Source: Grammothele lineata
Lineage: Eukaryota > Basidiomycota > Agaricomycetes > Polyporales > Polyporaceae
NCBI GenBank assembly: GCA_002150815.3
Contig: NDFF03000327.1
Span: 1-64,000 of the forward strand
DNA: 64,000 nt
Reading direction: 5' to 3'
In this document: piece by piece, positions 12,901-22,994 of the stretch
Layout of the letters: each line of letters starts with the position of its first letter
Position numbering within the stretch: position 1 is the first letter of the stretch
Position numbers and translations under genes: made by a program
The notes under the pieces: generated by a model
Told to the model about the DNA's origin: nothing
What the model saw: the letters and a program-made list of their open reading frames with translations, nothing else
Databases searched by the model: none

Positions 12901-13625
12901 ACGCGAACACCCGCGCTCGTGCAGAGATCGCCACTCAAAACAGCCGCAAGACGCGCGCAATGAAGAAGTACCGACGTGCGAGGAAGGCCAAGCTCTCGTT
13001 GGCAGGCCATGGGGAATGGGAGAACTCCCTACGTGTCTTGCTCGACAGCGACGTTCGTGGCATTCATGACGACGATCCGGAGACGGAGCAGCGGCGAAAG
13101 AAGCGCAAGGAGAAGGAAAATGCTCCAGCAGAAGGGCGACGGAAGCTCTCCTGGATCTGGACGTCCACCGACCTCCAAGGCACGGAAGCTATAGCTGACT
13201 CTCTGCGGGTAGAGTGGCTGAAGGCGCGTGCGCGTTTGATGCGGTGGCAAGAGGAGTTGAAGCTCCTGCCTGAGGAGATGCGACGAGTATTAGCAACGTT
13301 CAAGGTGGAGGAGGATCGATGGATGAAGAGGCACACGACGCGGCAGACTGCCGATCGAAGGCTGCAAGAAGGCCTCGCCGCCTACGCCCTTCGACAGTCT
13401 ACTATCCGGCGGCGGATGAGGAAAGTCTTTGCCCAGAGGTGCCGAGCAGATGCTATCTCTGCCGGTGGCGGTCAGGGGCCTGAGTGGCAAGAGGCTGAGA
13501 ATTTGCCCGTGGACGTCAATTTTGATGAAGACCGTGATCTTATGCGCCAGTTCGAAGATATGTACCACATCGATCAAGACGAGGAGGATGACGACCCCCC
13601 AGACGACGTAGAGGATGGCCAGTGA
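9941..13625 (+). CDS. KDZ transposase with CxC2 cysteine cluster, 1091 aa
   Basis: Nine exons: 9941-10306, 10358-10567, 10618-11192, 11248-11410, 11462-11610, 11663-12057, 12111-12293, 12343-12478, 12527-13625. They total 3276 bases, and all introns are 49-55 bases with GT..AG ends. Residues 149-178 form the Cys cluster (CCNDICSDC, CRSC, CDSC) of the CxC2 type that precedes KDZ transposases. A further CPACP motif is near residue 370. The transposase core (from about 439) shows STCTGLSAIDHANT, GVGAVVCARHEFWLP, SYDIACQW with D513, PKLHYASH and GRTDGEGVERRW with E576/E579. The Asp and Glu are the expected RNase H-fold catalytic residues. A long charged helical C-terminus (about 720-1091) ends in an acidic tail. 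The frame is open throughout, so the element may be autonomous. It would cut and rejoin DNA at the element ends in the nucleus. Confidence 0.93.
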
Positions 13626-13639
13626 ACGCATCATCAATG

Positions 13640-14660
13640 TCACTGCACCCCGCTACGCTCGCATTATATACACTCTCCCGCCCCTGCGAAACCGCCCATC
13701 CCTGAGGTCGCGTCACGCTCGACGCGCTTGCCACTTTCACCGTTCTCTTCTCCCGCCCCTGCGAAACCGCCTATCCCTAGGGCCGCATCGCGCGTTCCGT
13801 CCCCTGCGTCGCACTCAACGTCACAACACCCCGCTACGCTCGCATTATATACCCTCTCTCTCGCCCCTGCGAAACCGCCCGTCCACGAGGTCGCGTCGCA
13901 CTCAATGCTCTCGCCGCCTACACAGTTCTCTTCTCCCGCCCCTGCGAAACTGCTCATCTCCAAGGTCACGTCACGCTCGACACGCTGGACGCGTTCGCCG
14001 CCCTCTCCCACCCCTGCGAAACCGCCCACCCCTAGGGTCACATTGCGCGTTCTGTCCCCTGCGTCGCGGTCGACATCACAGCGCTCCGCTACGCTCGCAT
14101 TATATATCCTCCCGCCCCTGCGAAACCGCCCATGCACAAGGTCGCGTCGCCCTCTCCCGCCCCTGCGAAACCGCCCATCCCCAGGGCTGCATCGCGCGCT
14201 CTGTTCCCCGCGCCATGCTCGACGCGCTCACGAGTCGTCGCTCCTACCGCCCTCTCTCCCTCCCCTGCGAAACCGCCCATGCCCAAGGTTGCGTCGCGTT
14301 CGACGCGTTCGTCGCGTTCGCCGTCATTTCTCCCGCCCCTGCGAAACCGCCCATCTCTAGGGCCGCATCGCGCGTTCTGTCCCCTGCGTCGCGGTCGACA
14401 TCACAGCGCTCCGCTACGCTCGCATTATATACCCTCCCGCCCCTGCGAAACCGCTCATGCCCAAGGTCGCGTCGCGCTCGACGCGTTCGTCACGTTCGCC
14501 GCCCTCTCCCACCCCTGCGAAACCGCCCATCCCCAGGGCCGCATCGCGCGTTCCGTCCCCCGCGTCGCACTCAATGTCACAACACTCCGCTACGCTCGCA
14601 TTATATGCCATCTCTTGCCCCTGCGAAACCGCCCATCCCCAGGACCGCGTCCCGTGTACG
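13640..14660. repeat. Right terminal array and long inverted repeat of the KDZ element
   Basis: About a dozen copies of cccctgcgaaaccgccc occur (near 13681, 13757, 13861, 13937, 14008, 14113, 14159, 14260, 14335, 14440, 14510 and 14612), spaced mostly 70-105 bases. Between them two spacer types alternate: one with ctacgctcgcattatata, the other with gtcgcgtcgcgctcgacg-like sequence. Bases 13744-14003 are the exact inverted copy of 1-260. Copies 13640-13743 lie inside the inverted-repeat boundary. The array is likely to bind transposase or form the element's terminal structure; that is inference. Confidence 0.9.
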
Positions 14661-14955
14661 CCCCGTGGACCGCTGTACTAGCATAGACGCCCCTGTAACC
14701 CGGGACGCAGCCGTCCTGTCACGTACTGACCATTTCTGGAATGTGCGCGGGATTAGTCATCCCAACTCGTGCTCCCAGCGCCCTGCCAGCCTCCGACGTC
14801 AAGCCGTTATATGACTCTCGCCCGTTTTAGCAAAGGGCCGAGCAACCGAGGGAAGCTACCGGACGCTTCGGCGCGCGTTCGGAGAAGTGTGAAGTATCAT
14901 GGGTACAGACGGAATAAATTGTATAACGGCCCAGGGCATGTACCAGTACTTGAAG
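14661..14955. other. Junction between KDZ element end and broken F-box/LRR gene
   Basis: The array decays here and host-like sequence begins before 14.96 kb. The exact outer boundary and target-site duplication cannot be set, because the matching left end lies outside the window. Confidence 0.4.
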
Positions 14956-15738
14956 TATCAGAACTACCACAGCAGCTGTCGACCTCATCGTGTGCAGTCG
15001 TTCATTGCCTGAGGACTTCACCGAACTCCTATCCGTCCTCTCCGACCACAACAGCCGTATTCGATCCATCCGGGGGCATCGAGATTCACTTGCCTTCAAG
15101 CATATCGGTTTCTACAAAGCTCTGTTGTCGATGCCACTTCCTGCTCTTGAGAGCCTCGACGTTATCCCGGTGTGGCATCTCAGCGAATGCTCTTGTTTTA
15201 CCACGCATGGGCGGACACCAGTCAATGCAGAGTATAATTCGGATATCGGACTATTGTCGTCTCGGCAACCTCGGCTCCGTCACCTTTCTGTATTCGGCAT
15301 TGCCTTGTCAAATCCGTCAGCCCACTTCCCAAATCTTTCGTCGTTGAACCTTGCACTGGACTTCCGAGCCAAGCAAATTTGTGCGGACGATCAAGTGGCG
15401 AAGGCCAGCGCTTGCTCCCTACTGGCCCTCCTTCAATCCATGCCGACTCTACAATCATTGAAAGTCGTCGAGCGTGAATGCGACTTGAGCCTGCACGTAC
15501 CAACTGGTCTGCCACCTCCTGTCGCCAGAGGTCAACAGCTTGAAGGTAGTTCGGCGGTCGAGCTGCCCTCCCTGGAACACATGCAGCTGGAGACACCATA
15601 CTGTTTCGCTTCCTACTTTTTATGTAACATCCACGCAGAGAACCTCCTTGAATTCCATCTCTCCACGGAGATGTTCGGTACTGGCCGCGATATACCCAGC
15701 ATACTAGACCAGCTTCGCCTCCTTCCTATTCCCGTTGG

Positions 15739-17655
15739 CATCAGCAAAAATGTAAAATTGTAGTACTAGATTCTGTAGTATGACAATAGAATAGAATGCC
15801 CAGAATGAGCCCCGATACCCCAAATCCATCCCTATAGACTAGTGGCTGATGGTCATGTATCACGAGCATACCGAATGCATGGCGATACGGCGGCCCTATC
15901 ACAATGCATGGCGATACGGCGACCCTATCGCAATGCATCGCAATGCATTCGCAGTATCGGCATACACTGGGGGTATTGGCAGCTATTGCCGTCGATTAGT
16001 TGAAGCCATCGATGCAATTCCATTCGGTATACGAACATGAATATGTTCGTTGCTAGTAACTAGCATACTACTACATACAAAAAGAGTCCCTACATACGTC
16101 GTGTCCACTACAAGTGCGCTAGCTGTATGCCATCTCGCGCCACCCAGCGCGCCGGTTACAACTGTGAAACGTACGCCAGCGGCACAAGCTACAAAGGTCG
16201 TCAGTGGCTTGACACAGCTCTAATATGCCTTCAGTATCTACTTACGGATGCGCATAGGGCTTCCGCATGTCGCCAGCGGCCCTGATATTGCGTTCCAGGC
16301 TGCGTTGCGGAGGCCTTTGCGCATGGCGCATGCATTAGCAACAAGATGGGCATGCTCGCTTTGGGACGAGCATACACAAAGACGCACCGAAGGTGTTACA
16401 GCCGAAATGAGGCGCAGGGGCGCACAAGCCCAATCAGCATCCATCGGAAGCGGTGGCGATAGGAGGAATGAGCTCTCATAAGAGAAAGGGGGACAGCCAG
16501 GGTCGGGACGGCGTAAATAGATGCAAGACTGAGAGAAAGCGCATGAGCGGACTCACCTGACCAACAGTATGTTCATACAGCGCGGTTAGGATGCTTGGAG
16601 CCCCGTGGCAGCATGATAGAGCTTAGAACGCGCATACACATACCTCAGAGCAAGAGAAAGACGACGTACCGCGGTAATCAATCACCTTCTGCCAGCTAAG
16701 TACCACAGACCCATCGACGCATCACAGTCGAGCCCTCCCGAAGCTTGCAGCTAGTCGTATGTATGCGCAGATTTGGATCCCGGGAGAGCTCACTCACTGG
16801 AATGAGGCTGGAAAAGGAGCGAAAGTAGACCAAACGAGAGAGGAGGTGGGCTGTCGGAAAGGGAGGATGCGGAGGAGGGAGGATTGAAGGACGCTTGAAG
16901 GAGATGATAGGGACGTTGGGGCTCCGGGAACGTCTTCTTATAGAGCAGCCTTCCATCCCGGGGAAAGCCGACAGAGAGGGGTGAAGAGTGACTCTAGGGC
17001 AGAGGGTGTGGCGTGCAGCGGGTAGGCGTCGGGCACAGACCGGAGGGGAGAGAGCAGAGAGCAGACAAGGGTGAAGGGCCGAAGGCAACTCGGTGACGTG
17101 ATGACGTCGCGCGAGCGCGTCAGTCACATGACCGTATACTTATGCCTCCTCTGCGGCTGCAAACTCGGAAATGAGCGCAGTACTTGCTCTCTGACTCGCG
17201 GTGCGTTCTTCGGGCTTCTGTCAGTAGCTCACCCCATATTGATTTAGATTCTCGGTAGGACAGCGCGTGCAAAACTCGGCACGCACAACCTGAAGTCGCG
17301 CGCGGTCCAGTTAAGTCTCGCCGCCGGCCCGCCGGTGTCGCGGCCGTACTGGCAGTGCGCCGCCACGCTGGTACGTAGGTATGTGTGTTGTAATGATACA
17401 TTGCTATAACTCCTGACTGATTCCCAAGCATTCGTATACATTCCCATGCAAAGCGATACGCCGCCTCTATGACAATCTAACGGGATAAGGCCTCCTCTAT
17501 CGCGATGCGTTCCGTTGTATCGGGATACATGGCGATAGGGCTGACCTGATTCCCATACATCGGCAGGTATCGTACTATATGACAATATCGCACCGCTATC
17601 GTCATTTGGCCCGAGGTGCGCGATCTAGTATTATAATTTTACATTTTTGCTGATG
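15739..17655. mobile_element. 1.9-kb non-autonomous DNA element with 32-bp terminal inverted repeats
   Basis: The left end 15739-15770 begins catcagcaaaaatgtaaaat and matches the reverse complement of 17624-17655 with two mismatches over 32 bases. GG flanks both sides, so a 2-bp target duplication is possible but may be chance. Near the left end are direct repeats of atgcatggcgatacggcg with ccctatc-gca (15877-15955); related motifs in inverted sense lie near the right end (17430-17570). I find no transposase coding region inside. It interrupts an LRR-type reading frame. The superfamily is not assigned. Confidence 0.75.
15744..15960. repeat. Subterminal direct repeats of the 1.9-kb element
   Basis: Two adjacent copies of a 29-base unit starting aatgcatggcgatacggcg lie at about 15877-15934. 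Two shortened copies, aatgcatcgc and aatgcattcgc, follow. Such subterminal repeats are typical transposase-binding regions of DNA transposons. Confidence 0.55.
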
Positions 17656-18710
17656 GGTGTGCTTGAGCGCCAGACACGCCTGTACATCCGCGGGGGACTC
17701 CAAATCATTGACTACAACTATTGCGACTTCACCGTCTCGAACAGTCCAAAGAAGCACAACATCATCAACCCGAGTCCTGTCTCTAGCTTGCTAGAGTCTG
17801 ACCCCTGCAGTAACAATACATTCAGTGTGAACTTCAGTTTCTCTAGTATCATAGTCACAAGATTCCAACTCGTGCTCGCAGCCCTCTCCAGACTCTTCAT
17901 TCCGGCCGGGAGCAACATCGCGCTCGATGTACTCGACCTCTCCTACCTGACCAATTTGGACGATCTCCACCACTTGTTCCACGCAGACAGCACCCGGGCC
18001 TTGCATTCGGCCGCCAAGTGCTGGGACGAGCTATTTGTGCCTCGCACGGCGGCTCCCCTCCGCGAGCTCAAGATCGGCACTGGACTTCATTACACCCACA
18101 TTTACGGAGCGCTTACGGCGCTTACGACGGCTTCCTCTTTCAGCGCCGCCCTCGAACGCCTCGACCTGTGCCTTCCCGCGGACGATACGTTTGAAACGCA
18201 GAGCCTACTTTGCGCGGTCGACGCCGCCCTAGACGCACGAGACGCGACACCGGGCGTTCGCCCCCTCACAGCCCTCACGCTTCGCCTGAAGGTCGTGTTC
18301 TCGTGGGAGCACAAGGACACCGATTACTGGATGTCTCAATTGATGTCTCGACATCCGGGCGTCCACGTACACCGACGAACACTCGAAGCACTGTGCGGAC
18401 GTCGCGCACAGGTGAAGATCTACCTGACAATGACTCCGCGGGGCACCCATGATTCCTACACCAAGTTGTTCTTGACGACGGAGGATGTTCGCACACCCCT
18501 TCAAGTTGGTGGGCGACAAGAAACTTCAGGCGAGAAGGGTTTCGGACGGGATGGTGCTATAGGGGAATAGATATAGGGGCGAGTGTGAGCTTGTAGGTGT
18601 AGATAGACCGTATATGACATCGGTAGAAGATATGGCAGAGCTGTCGGCATCGAAAGAGGTACTATCTGAACGGTTTCGAGCACGCAATCTGAACCGGAAA
18701 ACGACCGTCA

Positions 18711-21351
18711 TTACTTCAAGAGCGACACCTTCAGGGGAAGTGCAGGAGTGGGATTCTCGCCGACGCTGGGATATATGACCCCTGCCAAGTTCCACTTGAT
18801 CTCTTTATCCGGGAGCTCGAACTTGAAGCGTGTAAGGAGTACGGCAAGAACGACCTCTAGAAAATGCCGTTGTTGGTCAGCACTCGGTCGCACGTACATC
18901 GTGGGCCACCTACTCATCTCGAGCTGAGAGAACTTAAAGCCGCTATGAATCGCACAAGTCAGCAGCAGCAACGAATGGGCGCGAGCATCGGAAGACAGTT
19001 ACGCACATGCACGCGCGGCCTCCTCCCCAGAAGGTCATCCTGTCCGGTCCACATTCTATCAGAATCCTGCGCCATACACGCGGCAGCCCGAGTTCGAGCG
19101 CAAAGGGCCACACGTACAGATTGGAGTACACGCCTGGGATCTTTGCATCGAGCACCGCATCCGGAAGGGGCGCAAGCCAGCGATCGGGTCGCCACTCGTA
19201 GGCATCTTCGCCCCAGAGGGCCTTGTTCGTGTTCGAAGACATGACACCTACGAAGACCCCTGTGTCCTTCGGGATCGGGATCTCGGATATGAGGGTCCCG
19301 TCGCGCCCGCGCACGGGCTCCGACAGTGGAAGCACAACGTCTTCACGCGTCCTTCATCCCGGTAATGGAAGCATGGACCTGTGAGCGGGAAGAGAGCATT
19401 TGGACGGCAGGTATAGGACGTACTCTCGGAAGCGGAAAGGGGCGGGGGCGCGGCTGGAAGATCATTCAGTTTGATCAGCGTCAGTTCTTCATCGATGTAA
19501 ATCGGCATGCTGAGCTTCTCCCGCTTCAAGGCCGGCGGAAGAGCCACCATCGTGTCACCCGAAGGTTTGAGGACGACACCCGGGGCCTGAAGGCAGTGCG
19601 GAGAATGAATCATAAAACTCACACGCGCAGAGTCTCGCGACAAACGGCGTCGAGATACGGGAGCGAGACAAGGGTGTCGTACGCAATGTCCTTCCCGCCG
19701 CCCTGTACGTCGAGGAGCTCCTTTCGTAGACGATCTTGCTCCGCAGGGTGCTGGGCCAAAAAATGGAGTGTTATCGACAGTGCGTTCGAGGTGGTATCCA
19801 TGGCTGCGATCGTCAAGGTCCTGGAGGGTGTACGGTCTCAGGCGGACCTAGTTGCGGTAAGAACGACCAAGTTGGCACTTACGACATCTGTCCAATAAGT
19901 TCATCTTCGGGCAGTCTGTCCGCCTCCTCTGCAGCCATGTTCGCCCGCACTACCAGAACGCGTTCGCTCAGATCAGCGCACTATCTAACAGAGATCGAGG
20001 AGGGGACACTCACTCAGTATGGTCATGATGTCCTTGCCCTCTACGAGCTGCTCCTTGAGCGCCGCGCTGTCTCCACCTGCGGCGCGCTCGACTGCCGCCT
20101 TCTTCTCGCTGAAGATACGCACCGAAGACTCGTGGATTGTGTCGCATATAAGGCGCAACTTCTGGAAGCCTGCGTGCGGCACCCACGCCGACACCATCCG
20201 CCTCAACGCGTGCGGGACGACCGCGTCGAAGTAATGAGATGCCTGTAGGAAGGGTCCGAGGGTGTACAGCGAAGGGCTGAAGCCAGAGGAGTGCGCCCAT
20301 TAGTCAAAGTTCAGAATACCAGATATATACTAGAGGTGAGCTTACACGAAAGACTTCAGGGCGTTGCCAAATGAATCGTCGCGTTCTTCCGTAAGCGGAT
20401 CGAACGAGTAGCCAAGCCCAGCCTGGCCCATGAGCTCCAGCGCAGTGCGACCCATCCAGTTCACCAGATTGACCTCTACGGAGTCTGAGGTTTTCCCGAC
20501 GATGGTCTCGAGAGCTTGTTGCAGCTATGTTCGACGTTAGCACGCGCATACGTTGCAGAAGAAGGCAGAGAGAGGCGGTTCGACGACACACCTTGTACGA
20601 GACCTCGTAGAAGATGGGCGTCATTTCACGCATGTGATTGATGTTGAACGCCGGATTGAGCATCTTGCGCTGTCGTCGATGGTGTTCGCCTGGTAACAGC
20701 GACACGAGAACGCATCAGCTTTGCCACCTACATCCATCTCGACTCGGGCCTGAAGTGAAGACGGACCTGTCACAGCCAGCAGCCCGGGTCCGACCGTCAG
20801 CTCGTTCATCCTAGCATTTCACGTTCAAATCAGCATCAGCAGTTGGTCGGTGTCTCACCGCGGCAGGTAGACGTACTTCAGGAACCAGTGAGCTTCATCG
20901 TATATATATTGCTCCTTTACTGCAATGGCATGCATTGCCTTCGGGTCGAACACGTAGACGATCTTTTGCTGTTGGTCGTGATAGAGGCTCGGAGTAAGCC
21001 ATCCACCGAAGATGACCGCGTAATGTTGCAAAGACATACCCCAAGCTTGCCGTGCAGCAAGCTCACTGGGCCATACTTCTCGCCCAGCTCGCGGTGAAAG
21101 TCCCATCCACGCCTGTCATAGATCTGCTTCAAGTTTCCTGCCGGAATAGCAATCGGTCAGTTCTTACTCATTAATGTTACTACGAGACGAGTATCAAGCA
21201 TATCACAAGGTCACGCACCATACAAAAACGACTGACTACGCGGCCCGGGAAGGTTATCAAGAGCGCTCTTCACAAATAATCGCCGGAGGAACGTCCACAA
21301 CAGCCAACTGACGCTGCAGAACAGCACTGCCTGTTCAAGGTTACCGAGCAT
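18711..21351 (-). CDS. Cytochrome P450 monooxygenase A
   Basis: A multi-exon gene starting at ATG 21351 (MLGNLEQAVLF), ending at TAA 18711, with about a dozen short introns. The N-terminal membrane anchor is roughly residues 9-28 (AVLFCSVSWLLWTFLRRLFV), followed by the proline hinge LDNLPGPRSQ. Other motifs in order: HRRQRKMLNPAFNINHM (helix C), TALELMGQAGLGYSFDP, I-helix AAMDTTSNAL, ETLR of helix K (ExxR), YEWRPDRWL (PERF-like) and the heme loop FWGGGRACIGFK with the axial Cys. All hallmark residues are intact, so an ER-bound heme monooxygenase is expected; substrate and CYP family are not assigned. The text is closest to P450-C at 53.2 kb (shared VKEQY-YDE and FNINHMREMTPIF). A TATATAAG box lies about 160 bases upstream. 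Confidence 0.9.
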
Positions 21352-21507
21352 TGCTGCTGAAGTTTCAACACAGATATGAGGTTGCTAAGTAGCGTCGCGA
21401 GCCTCAACGCCAGGGGACAGAGGCGTTGGGTGCGGTTATGGACGCAGAGGAGATAACCTTGGGGATCGAGAGAACTCTGAACACACCTCGCCCCCGCACT
21501 ACACACG

Positions 21508-21515
21508 CTTATATA
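21508..21515 (-). promoter_or_regulatory. TATA box of P450-A
   Basis: The minus strand reads TATATAAG 157-164 bases before the P450-A start codon. The other three P450 genes have similarly placed boxes. Confidence 0.55.
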
Positions 21516-22994
21516 TGGAAGAGTCCCACCACTGCGTACGCAACCTCAATGGGCGACGCCTAATCGGCGATGACAGGACGGCTAAGCGAAGCGGCAATCC
21601 GTGGGGATGGCTGAGGTTCGTGCGCTGGCTTCGGACTGCGCGGGGTGGAAATCAAGAACCCGGCACCCGTCACGAGCCTCGGCCCCGCGACAAGTATCTG
21701 GAGTTGCCCGACAGCCAAAAGATAAATCAGTGCAAGGAAGGCAATAACAACGCACCAAGCCCGCGGCCAAGGTCGAACTGGTCGAAGTGGCTTGCGCCAC
21801 GACGGTCTGGGTCCGTGGTTGGCGAGGATCAAATCACCGTTCAAAATCCACCCGCGCGGCCAGATCGAATGGTGTTACTCGTGGCGGTACGAATCTCTTC
21901 GACTAGCGGGGAAGTTGGAAGAGGTGAAGAGGGAAATCAGTGCCCGTGACTGTTGTGCGCTGCCGTCGCGGCCGACATCGCGGTCGGACAGAAGAGCAGG
22001 GGTGACACGACGCATGATCAACATGGAATTTCGAGGGGGAGCAGCGAAGGGCGGCGACTTACGGCATCTTCCCTCAATAGGCCCAACATCCCCAGCTGAC
22101 CGTGAGTTCGGGAATTGCCCTACTTAGGTACCCAGTAGCCGCGGTGTCACCGGCACTCCGGGCAGGATTCGGGACGTTTCGTGGGCACGGTATCAGTAGA
22201 TTCCTCCATTTGACTCTAGGCCCGAGAGCTCCGTAGACTGCCTCCGCATAGTAGGTGCCACAACGCTGTCGGGAGCATCGGCCGAGGATGTTCTGACGCG
22301 CGCCGCTGAGAAGCCTAAGTCCAGTGAAATCGCCGATGTTGAATACGACCATCAAAAGTGGCAGCGCTGTGGTGGAGCGTGGTCTAGTGTGGTGCGCGCG
22401 ACTACCAGATCGCACGGCTGAATACGACGCCAATCAGAAGCTTCCATCAGTCGATACCGAGCACGCCCGATACGACATCAATCTCACACGTCTATTCCCG
22501 AGAAGTTCGGGCTCACTTCGACTAGATCAACGTTACGTGTCCGGCGAAGGCGGAAAACTACCCGAGCTCATCAAAGCACCGGATTTGATATCCATTCACG
22601 CAATAGTACACCCCTCAGCCACCTCAAGGGTATAGACGAGTGCTTTCATCTACTACGTAGCTCAGCTACACAAGGAGGCAAACGTCACTACACAAAATAT
22701 ACTGCGGCACAGCCTAACGTGTCCACGTATGATGCAAGAGAAGATGGAGATGGATGGCGGAGAAATGACAAGTGGGACTGCAAGAAAACTGTGGTTGTGT
22801 GGATAGGCTAGGGTGGCCAGTATGTGCACGTCACAAGTACAACAGGTGGACATGCACGCGGCGTGGAGGTATATACACTGCACAATGGTGACAAATGAGG
22901 ATGCAAATGCGAGCAGTCCGAATGAGTGATGAGGGAGATTGGCTTGAGGCAAGAGGCGGGGATCGAGCTGACCAAAGGGGGGCCTTGTACGAGC
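21516..22994. other. Spacer between P450-A and the UBE3D-like gene
   Basis: Apart from the weak membrane-segment frame at 21.6-21.8 kb, no gene, RNA or repeat could be supported in this 1.5-kb stretch. Confidence 0.4.
21560..21850 (-). CDS. Possible fragment of a small membrane protein, weakly supported
   Basis: A minus-strand open frame contains one clear hydrophobic segment (WCVVIAFLALIYLLAVG) flanked by Arg/Pro-rich text (RPSWRKPLRPVRPWPRA). It lacks an obvious full-length model: the upstream sequence has a stop and only a speculative further exon. I do not recognise it. It may be a remnant or chance frame in the region upstream of P450-A. Confidence 0.15.
   Translation of the reverse strand, partial: WILNGDLILANHGPRPSWRKPLRPVRPWPRAWCVVIAFLALIYLLAVGQLQILVAGPRLVTGAGFLISTPRSPKPAHEPQPSPRIAASLSRPVIAD

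Larger units (their letters stand above)
14957..18570 (+). pseudogene. F-box/LRR-type gene, N-terminally truncated and split by an insertion
   Basis: Two open segments in one strand belong together. The first (about 14957-15738) encodes LRR-like text such as LPEDFTELLSVLSDHNSRI, RLRHLSVFGIALSNPS and FPNLSSLNLALDF. The second (17656-18570) gives LDVLDLSYLTNLDDLHHLF, PLRELKIGTGLHYTH and ALTLRLKVVFSW. Between them lies a 1.9-kb element with inverted repeats. Removing it and one of the two flanking GG dinucleotides rejoins the frame as IPVG-VLERQ without a stop. No F-box or start codon is visible upstream; an in-frame stop precedes the first segment, close to the KDZ end. The C-terminal part resembles fungal leucine-rich F-box proteins such as the one at 59.9-61.5 kb. 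It is probably non-functional. Confidence 0.65.

Noticed and set aside
13615..14814. A 399-residue plus-strand open frame and several shorter ones on both strands over the right array
   Set aside because: They only translate the tandem repeat (RNRP-, GGFAGAGE-like periodic text) and have no independent support.
16030..16070. Short near-palindromes (acgaacatgaatatgttcgt, tgctagtaactagca)
   Set aside because: Too short and isolated to call operators or an origin; they lie within the non-autonomous element.
15739..17655. Treating the 1.9-kb insertion as a long intron of the LRR gene
   Set aside because: Ends carry 32-bp inverted repeats and start with CATCAG rather than a GT donor; introns elsewhere in the window are mostly 45-100 bases.
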